DNA from: Microbacterium candidum
Lineage (GTDB): Bacteria > Actinomycetota > Actinomycetes > Actinomycetales > Microbacteriaceae
DNA length: 64,000 nucleotides
NCBI RefSeq assembly: GCF_030315975.1
Contig: NZ_JASXSZ010000002.1
Location: forward strand, 62,001 to 126,000
Direction of reading: 5' to 3'
The translations under genes were made by a program, and so were the position numbers. Shown in pieces: positions 51,417 to 60,481 of this stretch (the first letter of the stretch is position 1; every line of letters begins with the position of its first letter). The notes beneath the pieces are model-generated. The model was given only the letters and a program-made list of their open reading frames with translations. It made no database searches and was not told the origin of the DNA.

Positions 51417-54221
51417 ATGGACGAGACACGTCAGCGCACCGGTGAAGAGCCGCGGCGCAAGCGGCGCCTGACCCGGCGGGGGCTGTTCATCAGCGTCGCC
51501 GCGGGCTGCGCGATCGCGGTCGTCGGAGGCGGCATCGCCACCGCATCCACCATCGGCTTCGGCACCAACCTGGTGGGGACGCAGTACAACGAGGGCCTGC
51601 AGGTCTCGGCCGATCAGATCATCAAGCCGGTCGGCGATCGGCTCGTGAGCAAGAACGGCAAGCTGATGGGCTCGACCGTCAGCCCCGACGGGCGATTCCT
51701 CGCGGCGACGAGCGCCGACAAGTCGATCGCCCTGCAGATCTTCGACCTGCAGTCTTACAGGCTGATCTGGACCGTCGGCACCGCATCCGGTGCGAACCAG
51801 AAGCTCTCCGACGGCACCGTCGGCCAGGAGGGTCCGACCTTCTCGCCGGACGGCAAATTCCTCTGGCTGCCGGAGGCGACCGGCCTCACCCGCTTCCCCG
51901 TGAACCCGGACGGCACGCTCGGCGCGGGCGTCAAGGTGACGATCCCGACCGTCGGCGGCAAGCAGGCGCTCACGGGCAAGACGGCCTACTCCCCCGACGG
52001 CGCGACGCTGTACGCGGCGGTCAACGGCCAGAACACCGTGGTGGCCATCGACCCCGTCGCAGGCACGATCACGCACACGTGGAACGTCGGGATCGCCCCC
52101 CGCAGCCTGCAGTTCGTCGGCAACCGCCTCTACGTGAGCAACGAGGGCGGGCGCCTGCCCAACGCCGGTGAGACGACGATGAACTCGTACGGCACCCAGG
52201 TGCCGGCCGACGGCACGCTCGGCACCACGACGACCGGCACCGTCAGCGTCATCGACACGACCGACGCGGCGGCCGCCGTCTCCTCCATCGACGTCGGACT
52301 CCACCCGACCGCCATGCACCTCGAGGGCACGACGCTGTACGTCGCGAACACCAACAGCGACACGGTGTCGGTGATCGACACGGCTTCCAACGACGTCGTG
52401 CAGACGATCAGCACGCAGCCGTGGACGAAGTCGACCGTCGGTTACGAGCCGACCGGCATCACCGTCGCCGACGGGCACCTGCTCGTCACGCTCGGCCGCG
52501 CGAACGCGGTCGCGGCGTACGCCGTCGACAAGGACCCTCGCTCCCCCGCGAGCCTCATCGGGCTCCTCCCGACGGACTACTACCCCCAGGCGATCGCGAA
52601 CGTGAACGGCAGCATCGTCGTCACGAACATGCGCGGCATCGACGCGCGCGGACCGGAACTGACGTTCAACAAGGGGCCGGGCACCGTCTCGGCCACCGGT
52701 CACGGCACGCACTCCACCACCGGCTCGCTCACGCGCTTCTCACTGCCGAGCGACAAGGACATCGCGAAGTACACCGCGACGGTGTTCGCCCAGAACGGGT
52801 GGACCGACAACTCGGTGGAGCAGGCGAACGGCCAGAAGGCCGCCGCGGTGCCGGTGCCGGCCCGCATCGGCGACCCGTCGACGATCAAGCACGTGTTCCT
52901 GCTCGTCAAGGAGAACCGCACGTACGACCAGGTCTACGGTGACATGCCGCAGGGCAACGGCGACGCGTCCCTCGCGCAGTTCGGCGCGAAGGTGACCCCC
53001 AACCAGCACGCGCTCGCCGCGCAGTTCGGCCTGTACGACAACACGTACGACATCGGCACGAACTCGGCGGAGGGCCACAACTGGCTCATGCAGGGCGACA
53101 ACCCCGCGTACACCGAGTCGAGCGCCGGCGAGTACACCCGCTCGTACGACACCGAGGACGACGTGCTCGGCCACCAGCGCTCCGGATTCCTCTGGACCGC
53201 CGTCCAGCAGGCCGGCGGCACGGCGCGAAACTTCGGCGAGTTCACGCAGTTCGAGACGAAGCCGTCGACGGCGTCGTGGCAGAACTACTACTGCACGACG
53301 AAGAGCGTCATGGCCGGGGGTGACCCCGCTCAGCTGACGGATCCGACGATCAAGCAGGACACCGAGTCGCCGATCCCGTCGCTCAACGCGATCACGAACC
53401 ACGACTACCCGAAGTTCGACACCGCGATCCCGGACATCTACCGGTACGCGACGTGGAAGCAGGACTTCGAGAAGAACGGCCCGTCGTCGCTGAACATGAT
53501 GTGGCTCTCGAGCGACCACACCGGTGGCACCGCCGACCCGGAGGCCCAGGTCGCCGACAACGACCTCGCCGTCGGCAAGATCGTCGACGAGATCTCGCAC
53601 TCGAAGTACTGGGACAGCTCGGCGATCTTCGTGCTCGAGGACGACAGCCAGGACGGCGCCGACCACGTCGACGGCCACCGCTCGCCGGTGCAGGTCATCA
53701 GCCCGTGGGCGCAGCACGGCAAGACGGTGTCGACGTATTACTCGCAGATCTCGGCGGTCCGCACGATCGAGCAGATCCTCGGCGCGCAGCCGCTCAACGA
53801 GAAGGTCGCGGCGGCGACGCCCATGTTCGACGCGTTCTCCAAGAAGGCCGACAACACGCCCTACACCGCGGTCTCGAACCAGGTCCCGCTCACTGAGGGC
53901 GTCGTGACGGCACCCTCGTGCGGTCTGGACACGCTCGGTCAGACGGGAGCCGCAGCGGCGAAGGTGAACGCGGATGCGGCGGCCGCCGCATCCGTGCCCG
54001 CCAATGAGAAGGAGGTCGCCGCCAAGTGGGAGAAGTGGGCGCAGGGGCAGTCCCTCACCGGAAACGGCGCGATCCCCGACGAGGCGAACCCCGCACTCAT
54101 GAACCGCTGGACCTGGTACCAGACCCACAACTGGACCACGCCCTACCCGGGCGACGGCAAGATCCTCCAGCCGCAGCAGGTCACGCCGTCCGCGGGCGGC
54201 CCGACCGACGCGGACGGCTGA
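51417..54221 (+). CDS. Tat-exported beta-propeller plus phosphoesterase-family protein
   Basis: A 934-residue protein from the ATG at 51417, with GGGAGGG upstream. The N-terminus RKRRLTRRGLFISVAAGCAI carries a twin-arginine-type signal. Residues about 60-450 form a YVTN/YncE-like beta-propeller (VSPDGRFLAATSADKSIALQ; AYSPDGATLYAAVNGQNTVV; TTLYVANTNSDTVSVIDTAS). Residues about 490-840 form a phosphoesterase (PF04185-type) domain with IKHVFLLVKENRTYDQVYGD (metal-binding Glu/Asn), WLSSDHTGG and IFVLEDDSQDGADHVDGHRS. It probably cleaves phosphomonoesters or phospholipids outside the cell. Confidence 0.88.
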   Translation: MDETRQRTGEEPRRKRRLTRRGLFISVAAGCAIAVVGGGIATASTIGFGTNLVGTQYNEGLQVSADQIIKPVGDRLVSKNGKLMGSTVSPDGRFLAATSADKSIALQIFDLQSYRLIWTVGTASGANQKLSDGTVGQEGPTFSPDGKFLWLPEATGLTRFPVNPDGTLGAGVKVTIPTVGGKQALTGKTAYSPDGATLYAAVNGQNTVVAIDPVAGTITHTWNVGIAPRSLQFVGNRLYVSNEGGRLPNAGETTMNSYGTQVPADGTLGTTTTGTVSVIDTTDAAAAVSSIDVGLHPTAMHLEGTTLYVANTNSDTVSVIDTASNDVVQTISTQPWTKSTVGYEPTGITVADGHLLVTLGRANAVAAYAVDKDPRSPASLIGLLPTDYYPQAIANVNGSIVVTNMRGIDARGPELTFNKGPGTVSATGHGTHSTTGSLTRFSLPSDKDIAKYTATVFAQNGWTDNSVEQANGQKAAAVPVPARIGDPSTIKHVFLLVKENRTYDQVYGDMPQGNGDASLAQFGAKVTPNQHALAAQFGLYDNTYDIGTNSAEGHNWLMQGDNPAYTESSAGEYTRSYDTEDDVLGHQRSGFLWTAVQQAGGTARNFGEFTQFETKPSTASWQNYYCTTKSVMAGGDPAQLTDPTIKQDTESPIPSLNAITNHDYPKFDTAIPDIYRYATWKQDFEKNGPSSLNMMWLSSDHTGGTADPEAQVADNDLAVGKIVDEISHSKYWDSSAIFVLEDDSQDGADHVDGHRSPVQVISPWAQHGKTVSTYYSQISAVRTIEQILGAQPLNEKVAAATPMFDAFSKKADNTPYTAVSNQVPLTEGVVTAPSCGLDTLGQTGAAAAKVNADAAAAASVPANEKEVAAKWEKWAQGQSLTGNGAIPDEANPALMNRWTWYQTHNWTTPYPGDGKILQPQQVTPSAGGPTDADG

Positions 54222-54273
54222 TCCGCCGGCCGCCGATGCGCTGATGCTGGTGCACTGACGCGCGAATCGGATG

Positions 54274-54306
54274 CGGATGCCCGGGGCCACGAGCCCCGGG
54301 CATCCG
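54274..54306 (+). terminator. Terminator after the phosphoesterase gene
   Basis: CGGATGCCCGGGGC pairs perfectly with GCCCCGGGCATCCG around the 5-nt loop CACGA, starting 53 bp after the stop. Confidence 0.85.
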
Positions 54307-54411
54307 TGCATCTTCTTCCGAATATGGGTGGTTCGCCCCATGTGCCGGGCGGCGGTTCGGACTGGAATCGAAGGTGCGGCAGGAAGGCCGCTCCGACGAA
54401 AGGAACCCGAC

Positions 54412-54663
54412 ATGCCTCTCTTCATGGACGTGCACTCGCTCGACGGCCCCGTCACCGCGGCAGACGTCGCCGCCGCCCACGCCGCCGACCTCGCGCACCA
54501 GGATGCCTACGACGTCCACTACCTGCGCTACTGGGTCGACGAGGGCGGCGGCAAGATCTTCTGCCTCGTCGACGCGCCCGACTCCGAGGCGGCGATCACG
54601 GTGCATCGCGAGGCCCACGGACTCGTCGCGGACGAGATCCATCTCGTGAGCGAAGGCGCCTGA
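54412..54663 (+). CDS. DUF4242 domain protein (SCO4226-like)
   Basis: An 83-residue protein: PLFMDVHSLDGPVTAADVAA at the start, YDVHYLRYWVDEGGGKIFCL in the middle, and SEAAITVHREAHGLVADEIH at the end. This matches the compact ferredoxin-like DUF4242 fold; a Streptomyces homologue has been reported to bind nickel. Ribosome-binding site GAAAGGAA lies 6-13 nt upstream. Role unknown. Confidence 0.85.
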   Translation: MPLFMDVHSLDGPVTAADVAAAHAADLAHQDAYDVHYLRYWVDEGGGKIFCLVDAPDSEAAITVHREAHGLVADEIHLVSEGA

Positions 54664-54722
54664 GTACGTCGCCGAACCTGTTCCGATGGCCCTGATCGGG
54701 CGTTCAACAGTCCGATAGGGGG

Positions 54723-55640
54723 CTAGGACGTCGAAGAGTCGTCCGCCGCCTGCCGCGCGGCCTGTGCGGCGCGCCATGCCTCCTCGGCGCGTTGCAGGCG
54801 GTCGAACAACGCCGCGCGCTCGGCGTCTCCGATGTCCGACAGGTCCAGCCGGAAGACATCCTCCGCGATCGCGAACCACTCCTCGGCGGACGTGACGACC
54901 CGTGTCGAGCGCCCGCCCGCGTCGTCGCGGGTCAGCTCGTCGTTGAGGATGAAGTCCGTACCGAGCGCATCGCGGCGGAAGAGCTCGCAGGTCTGGACGA
55001 ACCCGGACTGCGGCGAGGTCGAGAGTTCGGCGTGATACCCGATGAAGTCCTCCCAGACGGCCGGTGCAAGCGTGAAGTCCATGCTGTGGAAGGTCGTCTG
55101 CACCGGATCCGTCAGGAACCGCCACGCGTCCGGCCCGACCTCCGGCAGCGCCTGCAGCCGGTAGGTGAACGGCCCCTGGACGTAGACGCCCTCCCGCAGC
55201 GGGATCGGCTCGTAGTGCGAGTTGGCCAGGCCGACGTCGATGGACCACCGCTCACCGTCGATCACGACGGTGAGCGCCATGTGGGTGCCGTACTGGTCGG
55301 GGGACGCCTTCGCGCGCTCGGCGCTGCCGTTGATCTGTCCGCGGTGGAGCGTGACGTCGTACCCGAGGGCGGTCAGCAGCGAGGCGAAGGCGTTGTTCAG
55401 GTTGAAGCAGTAGCCGCCTCGGCCCGCGAGGATGCGGTCGATGGATTCCTCCGGGCCGATGCCCTGAGGACGTCCGAGCTGGATGTCGATGTTCTCGAAG
55501 GCGATGCGCTCGACGTGCGCCCGGTGCAGTCGGCGCAGGGTGTCGAGTGTCGGCGGCCCGAGGGACTCCGGGGCATCGACGTCGAGCTTCGTCAGATAGG
55601 GCGCGACCCACGCGGGGCGGCTGGACGTCTCCGAGATCAT
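54723..55640 (-). CDS. nat: Arylamine N-acetyltransferase
   Basis: A 305-residue enzyme with the Cys-His-Asp triad visible: Cys78 in GRGGYCFNLNNAF, His120 in YGTHMALTV and Asp135 in WSIDVGLAN. The RIAFENIDIQLGRPQ block near 45 is also characteristic. It transfers acetyl from acetyl-CoA to arylamines and hydrazines. An alanine-rich helical tail (about 20 residues) is extra. It is divergent from the LuxR ATPase regulator with 81 bp between. Confidence 0.92.
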   Translation of the reverse strand: MISETSSRPAWVAPYLTKLDVDAPESLGPPTLDTLRRLHRAHVERIAFENIDIQLGRPQGIGPEESIDRILAGRGGYCFNLNNAFASLLTALGYDVTLHRGQINGSAERAKASPDQYGTHMALTVVIDGERWSIDVGLANSHYEPIPLREGVYVQGPFTYRLQALPEVGPDAWRFLTDPVQTTFHSMDFTLAPAVWEDFIGYHAELSTSPQSGFVQTCELFRRDALGTDFILNDELTRDDAGGRSTRVVTSAEEWFAIAEDVFRLDLSDIGDAERAALFDRLQRAEEAWRAAQAARQAADDSSTS

Positions 55641-55721
55641 GGCCTCGAAAGTCTAGGGCCTCCGAAGATCGGCGACCCGCACGCTCTAGCACTGCGCCGC
55701 GCGCGCGACGATGATGATCGC

Positions 55722-58295
55722 ATGCTCGTCGAGCGCGAACGGCTCCTGGGGGACCTCGTCGCTGAGACAGACGACGCCGCGCGCATTGGCCGCGGCAGGC
55801 TCGTCTTCCTCGGCGGCGAGGCCGGCGTCGGGAAGACCGCGCTCGTCCGGGCCCTCGCGGACGCGGTCCGCGACCGCATGCCCGTCCGCGTCGGGCGTGC
55901 CGACAACGTCACGACGGCGGGCGCCCTCGCGCCGTTCAGCGAAGCGCTGCCGACGATCGACACGGCGGAGGGGGACCGCATCCGTCTGTTCCGTCGCATC
56001 CGGGATGCGCTGCAGGAGACGCCGAGCCTCCTGATCCTCGAGGACCTGCACTGGGCGGACGAGGCGACGCTCGACGCGCTGCGGTATCTCGGCCGACGGC
56101 TCGACGGGGTTCCCGCGCTCATCGTCGCCACCTATCGGGACGACGAGGTGGGGGCGCGGCATCCGCTCACCCGGCTGCTGGGCGATCTGGCGGCGGTCCC
56201 GGAGACGACCCGGATGCAGGTGCCGCCCCTCTCGATCGACGGGGTGGCCGCCCTGGCCGCGCATACGGACGTCGACCCCGTGCTGCTGCACGCACGCACC
56301 CGCGGAAACGCGTTCTTCGTGACCGAGGTGCTCGCCAGCGACAGCGAGTCGCTGCCGGCGACCGTGAGCGACGCGATCCTCGCGCGGGTCTCGGCTCTGG
56401 ACGTGGCGGGTCAGGATGCGGCCGCGGCCGCCGCGGTGGTCGGGGCGGTGCTCGGCGCGCCTGCGGATCCAGCGCTCCTCGCCACGGTGGCCGGGCGGGA
56501 TGTTGCCGCCGTCGACCAGTGTGCGGACGCCGGAGTGCTCGTCGCGGAGCGCGATGGCTTCGGGTTCCGGCACATCCTCGCCCGCGAGGCCGTCGAAGGA
56601 AGCCTCTCGGCCTCGCAGCGCAGGGAGCTGCACCGCCGCGCGCTCAGCGCCCTCGCGGAGCGCACACCCGACGACCACCGCACCCTCGCCCACCACGCCG
56701 CGGGCTGCGGAGACGATGCGGCAGCCGCGTGGCATGCAGCGCGGGCCGCCGAGCAGGCGGCCCGCCTCGGCGCCCACCGCGAGTCGGCCGAGCACGATCG
56801 CATGGCCTTGCGCCACGAGCTCGATCCCACTGCCCGCGCGGCGGTCTCCGTCGCCCTGTCATACGAGTGCTACCTGACCGACCAGCTGCCCGAGGCGATC
56901 GCGGCGCGCCAGCGCGCCCTCGAGCTGCACGAGGTCGCCGGGGACGCATCGAGCGTCGGCGACGACGAGCGATGGCTGTCTCGCCTGTCCTGGTTCCTCG
57001 GGCGGGGTGCGGATGCGGAGCGGTACGCGGCACGCGCGATCGCGACACTCGAGCCGCTCGCGCGCGACTCCCGGCTGGCCATGGCGTACAGCAACCTCGC
57101 CCAGCTGCGGATGCTCGCCAAGGACTCACCGGAGGCCGAGCGCTGGGGCGAGCAGGCGCTGCGGCTCGCACGGGAGCTCGGCGACGTCGAGATCGAGGTG
57201 CACGCCCTCAACAACCTCGGCACAGCGGCGATGGGCGCGGGCCGGGTGCCCGAGGGCGAGGCGCTCCTCACCCGGAGTCTCGACCTCGCGCTGTCCGCCG
57301 ACATGCACGAACACGTCGCCCGCGCGTACACGAACCTCGGATGGCTCACGATGGAGCAGCACCGCTGCGCGGTGGCGCTCGCCCGGCTGGATGCCGGGAT
57401 CGCATACTGCAACGAGCGCGACCTCGACTCGTGGGCGCGGTATATGCGATCCGGGCGCTGCCAGGTGCTCGCCGACATCGGTCGGTTCGACGATGCGCTC
57501 GCCGACGCGGCTGCCGTGCTCGACCACCCCGACACCGCGCCGATCTCGGCGATCCCGGCGGCGGCAGCGGCGGCGAGCATCCGGTCCCGGCGCGGTGAGG
57601 ACCCTCGCGCGCAGCTCGAGAGCGCCGCCGCGCTCGCGGCGACGACGCGCGAGCTGCAGCGGGTGGGGCCGGTGGCGTGTGCCCTGGCGGAGGACGCGTG
57701 GCTGCGCGGGGACCTGGATGTCGTAGCCTCCGCCACCGACGTGGCGCTCGAGCTCGCCCTCGCACACGACGATCCGTGGATGACAGGAGAGCTCGCGTGG
57801 TGGCGGATGCTCGCCGGCATCCCCGCACCCGACGCTCCGATGGCGGAGCCGTTCGCGCTCATGATCGCGGGCTCGTCGGATGCCGCGGCGTCCGCGTGGG
57901 ACGGACTGGGGAGCGCCGTGTGGGCCGCGTATGCGCGCGCGTTCTCCTCCGATGCGGCGACGGCCGCGGAGGCTGTCCGCACCTTCGACGCGCTGGGCGC
58001 ATCCGCTGTGGTCACGGCGGTCCTCCGCACCCGCCACGAGCGCGGACTGCCGCTCCCCCGCCGCCCGCATGCGGCGACCCGCGCGCACCCGGGCCTGCTC
58101 ACCGATCGCGAGCTCGACGTGCTCCGTCTGCTCGGCGAGGGCCTGTCCACGGCGCAGATCGCCGACCAGCTGGTCGTGTCGCCGCGCACCGTCGAGCATC
58201 ATGTCTCCGCTGTGCTGCGCAAGCTCGGCGAGCCGACGCGCGCCCGGGCGGTCGCCGCCGCCCGGGCGCCGGGCGGCGCGCTCGCCGCATCCTGA
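55722..58295 (+). CDS. Large LuxR-family ATPase (LAL/MalT-like) transcriptional regulator
   Basis: An 857-residue protein from the ATG at 55722. An N-terminal AAA-like NTPase has Walker A GGEAGVGKTALV near 32 and Walker B LLILEDLHWADEATLDAL near 105. A helical TPR-like middle (LAQLRMLAKDSPEAERWGEQ; ALNNLGTAAMGAGRVPEGEA) spans about 400-650. A LuxR helix-turn-helix ends the protein (LLTDRELDVLRLLGEGLSTA, QIADQLVVSPRTVEHHVSAV). It is an ATP-dependent activator. The divergent arylamine N-acetyltransferase gene is a possible target. Confidence 0.9.
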   Translation: MLVERERLLGDLVAETDDAARIGRGRLVFLGGEAGVGKTALVRALADAVRDRMPVRVGRADNVTTAGALAPFSEALPTIDTAEGDRIRLFRRIRDALQETPSLLILEDLHWADEATLDALRYLGRRLDGVPALIVATYRDDEVGARHPLTRLLGDLAAVPETTRMQVPPLSIDGVAALAAHTDVDPVLLHARTRGNAFFVTEVLASDSESLPATVSDAILARVSALDVAGQDAAAAAAVVGAVLGAPADPALLATVAGRDVAAVDQCADAGVLVAERDGFGFRHILAREAVEGSLSASQRRELHRRALSALAERTPDDHRTLAHHAAGCGDDAAAAWHAARAAEQAARLGAHRESAEHDRMALRHELDPTARAAVSVALSYECYLTDQLPEAIAARQRALELHEVAGDASSVGDDERWLSRLSWFLGRGADAERYAARAIATLEPLARDSRLAMAYSNLAQLRMLAKDSPEAERWGEQALRLARELGDVEIEVHALNNLGTAAMGAGRVPEGEALLTRSLDLALSADMHEHVARAYTNLGWLTMEQHRCAVALARLDAGIAYCNERDLDSWARYMRSGRCQVLADIGRFDDALADAAAVLDHPDTAPISAIPAAAAAASIRSRRGEDPRAQLESAAALAATTRELQRVGPVACALAEDAWLRGDLDVVASATDVALELALAHDDPWMTGELAWWRMLAGIPAPDAPMAEPFALMIAGSSDAAASAWDGLGSAVWAAYARAFSSDAATAAEAVRTFDALGASAVVTAVLRTRHERGLPLPRRPHAATRAHPGLLTDRELDVLRLLGEGLSTAQIADQLVVSPRTVEHHVSAVLRKLGEPTRARAVAAARAPGGALAAS

Positions 58296-58310
58296 GCTCA
58301 GACGTTCCGC

Positions 58311-58521
58311 AGGGAGCTCACCGCGTTTCGACTCGGTCGTTCCTCCCTCGCTCAACGACCCGCACGAGAGACGCATCCCTCGTGGTCGTTGAGCGAGCGA
58401 AGCGAGACGAAACGCAGCAACCCCCCGGTCGTCGAGCGAGCGAAGCGAGACGAAACGCAGAGGCTCACGAGAGGGAGCTCACCGCGTTTCGACTCGGTCG
58501 TCCCTCCCTCGCTCAACGACC
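58311..58521. repeat. Cluster of inverted and direct intergenic repeats
   Basis: A 50-bp unit occurs at 58311-58360 and 58472-58521, identical except for one base. Between them a 34-bp unit occurs twice (58384-58417 and 58427-58460), one mismatch apart, starting GGTCGTTGAGCGAGCGAAGC. The 50-bp unit contains the reverse complement of part of the 34-bp unit (CGCTCAACGACC). This looks like a small non-autonomous repeat family. Confidence 0.75.
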
Positions 58522-58591
58522 GGCGCGACACACGTTCCGCCGTGAGCGGAACGGACAGACGGATGTCGCATCCCCGGCCTATCGTGACGAC

Positions 58592-58960
58592 ATGGCCGAG
58601 ATCATCCCGTTCCCCGTCCGCGAGTCTGCGCCGGTACGCACGGCACCGGCCCGCACCGCCCCCGCGCCGGCGACACCGCATCCCTCTCCGACTCTGCCCG
58701 CGGTGGAGCCGCTGTGGCGGGTGGCCGTCGGCGATGTGCTGCGCACTGCCCGGCATGACCGCGGCGAACGCCTCGCCGACACCGCCCGGCGATCGGGCGT
58801 GTCGCCGCAGTACCTGTCGGAGATGGAACGCGGTCTCAAGGACCCGTCGAGCGAGATGATCGCCGCGGTCGCCGGAGCGCTCGAGCTGACCCTCGGAGAT
58901 CTCACCCGCTCGGTGACCGAGCGGGTCTCCCCGCCGGCCGCGATGCTCCGAGCGGTGTGA
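58592..58960 (+). CDS. XRE-family helix-turn-helix regulator
   Basis: A 122-residue protein from the ATG at 58592. An Ala/Pro/Thr-rich N-terminal linker (about 35 residues) precedes a lambda-repressor-like fold: VGDVLRTARHDRGERLADTA, then ARRSGVSPQYLSEMERGLKD and PSSEMIAAVAGALELTLGDL. It converges on a pair of ClpP-like genes. This regulator-protease association is recurrent in actinobacteria, but regulation is inferred from position only. Confidence 0.88.
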   Translation: MAEIIPFPVRESAPVRTAPARTAPAPATPHPSPTLPAVEPLWRVAVGDVLRTARHDRGERLADTARRSGVSPQYLSEMERGLKDPSSEMIAAVAGALELTLGDLTRSVTERVSPPAAMLRAV

Positions 58961-58961
58961 C

Positions 58962-59549
58962 TCACGCCCTCTCGAGCACGCGGTCGACGAGTCCGTAGGC
59001 CACGGCGTCCGTCGCCGTGAACACGCGGTCCCGGTCGGTGTCGGCACGCAGGCGCGCCGCATCCTGACCCGTGTGCCTGGCCAGCAGCTCCTCGACCTCC
59101 GCACGCACCCGTACGAGTTCGTCGGCCTGGAGGATGAGATCCGGGATCGCCCCGCGCCCCTGGCCCGCCGGCTGATGCAGGACCACCCGGGCGTGCGGCA
59201 GCACGGCGCGCTTCCCGGCCGCGCCGGCGGCGAGCATGACAGCCCCGACGCCGACGGCCTGTCCGATGCACGTGGTCGCGACATCCGGGCGCACGTGCTG
59301 CATCGTGTCGTACACGGCGAGCATCGCCGCCTCGTCGCCGCCCTCGCAGTTGATGTAGAGCTGGATGTCACGGTCAGGGCTGTCCGCATCGAGATGCAGC
59401 AGCTGCGCGATGAGCGCGTTCGCGACGCCTGCGTCGATCGCGGTGCCGAGATAGACGACCCGCTCGGAGAGCAGGTGCGAGTACACGTCCATGATGCGGT
59501 CGCCGCGCGGATCGCGGGCGATGACGTTGGGGATCGAGTAGGTGCTCAT
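58962..59549 (-). CDS. ClpP-like protein lacking the catalytic serine
   Basis: A 195-residue ClpP paralogue. It keeps the fold and His of LPHARVVLHQPAG and the Asp of the TDRDRVFTATDAVAYGLVD block. However, where active ClpP has G-Q-A-A-S-M-G-A it reads CIGQAVGVGAVMLAAG, so the nucleophile Ser is Gly. The oxyanion-strand motif INxPGGS is INCEGGD. It is thus probably proteolytically inactive and may be a structural partner of the adjacent active ClpP. The start overlaps the next upstream stop by 4 bp (ATGA). Confidence 0.88.
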   Translation of the reverse strand: MSTYSIPNVIARDPRGDRIMDVYSHLLSERVVYLGTAIDAGVANALIAQLLHLDADSPDRDIQLYINCEGGDEAAMLAVYDTMQHVRPDVATTCIGQAVGVGAVMLAAGAAGKRAVLPHARVVLHQPAGQGRGAIPDLILQADELVRVRAEVEELLARHTGQDAARLRADTDRDRVFTATDAVAYGLVDRVLERA

Positions 59550-60160
59550 GCCGCCACTCCCAGCCCGGCCGGGCGCTTGCGCTGCGGCGAGACCTCGCCG
59601 AAGTCGGACACGATCGCATCGATGAACCCGTAGTCGAGGGCCTCGGATGCCGTGTACCAGCGGTCGTGCAGCGAGTCCTCGAAGATGCGCTCGATCGGCT
59701 GGCCGGTGTCCTCGGAGACGAGTCGCAGCACGGTGTCGCGCGTGTAGCGCAGGTCGTCGGCCTGCACCTCGACATCGACGACGGTGCCGCCGATCCCCGC
59801 CGAACCCTGGTGCATCAGGATCCGCGCGTGCGGCAGCGCTCGCCGTTTGCCCGGAGTGCCGGCGGAGAGGAGGAACTGCCCGGCGCTGCACGCGAGTCCG
59901 AGCGCGAGCGTCGCGACGTCGTTGGGGATGAGGCGCATGATGTCGCGGATCGCGAGCATCGATGGGACGGATCCGCCCGGCGAGTGGATCCAGAGGGCGA
60001 TGTCGGATGCCGTATCCTCTGCCGCGAGGCCGAGCATCTGCGTCGCGAGGAGGGTGCCGTTGTCGTCATCCAGCACCCCGTCCAGGACGAGCACGCGCTG
60101 CTGGTACAGCTCGCGCCGCGCCTCCCCGCCGAACACGGGGATCTTCATTTCTTCTGCCAT
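59546..60160 (-). CDS. ATP-dependent Clp protease proteolytic subunit (active-type paralogue)
   Basis: A 204-residue ClpP paralogue with an apparently complete catalytic set: Ser in GLACSAGQFLLSAG near 93, His in LPHARILMHQGSA near 118, and Asp in FEDSLHDRWYTASEAL near 168. The oxyanion motif IHSPGGSVPSMLAI is conserved. It is the first of a two-gene operon with the serine-less paralogue. It differs from housekeeping ClpP1/ClpP2, and resembles accessory actinobacterial ClpP pairs. Confidence 0.88.
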   Translation of the reverse strand: MAEEMKIPVFGGEARRELYQQRVLVLDGVLDDDNGTLLATQMLGLAAEDTASDIALWIHSPGGSVPSMLAIRDIMRLIPNDVATLALGLACSAGQFLLSAGTPGKRRALPHARILMHQGSAGIGGTVVDVEVQADDLRYTRDTVLRLVSEDTGQPIERIFEDSLHDRWYTASEALDYGFIDAIVSDFGEVSPQRKRPAGLGVAA

Positions 60161-60278
60161 GGACCCACTGTCGCCCGGCCCGCGGCGGTGCGGGTCGGGT
60201 TCGTCCGCGCGCGGATCCGCCCGGCGAGGATCCGCTTCAGGCAGATCGACAGAGACCCAGATCGGGGCAGCCGTTCAA

Positions 60279-60330
60279 GCATGTCCCAGAACGTGCGAGC
60301 TGAGGCCGCCGCATCCCACACGTTCCGAGA
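60279..60330. repeat. Dyad-containing repeat, copy 1
   Basis: About 52 bp beginning GCATGTCCCAGAACGTG, with the shared core GAGCTGAGGCCGC and ending in the near-complement of its start (CACGTTCCGAGA). It forms an imperfect hairpin and closely resembles copy 2. Confidence 0.6.
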
Positions 60331-60372
60331 CGCCCCGCAGGCGGCAGCGTCAATCCAGTCGGCCCCCGCGGA

Positions 60373-60426
60373 GCATGTCCCACAAGAAGTGAGCTGAGGC
60401 CGCTACATCCCGCACCTTCTGGGACA
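60373..60426. repeat. Dyad-containing repeat, copy 2
   Basis: About 54 bp beginning GCATGTCCCACAAGAAGTG with core GAGCTGAGGCCGC and ending CACCTTCTGGGACA, which pairs with its start. It lies about 94 bp after copy 1, in front of the second polymerase-domain gene. Confidence 0.6.
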
Positions 60427-60481
60427 CGGCCGAGACGAGGATGCGGCGAATGGGTCGACGACCCCGAGTAGCCTGACCCTC

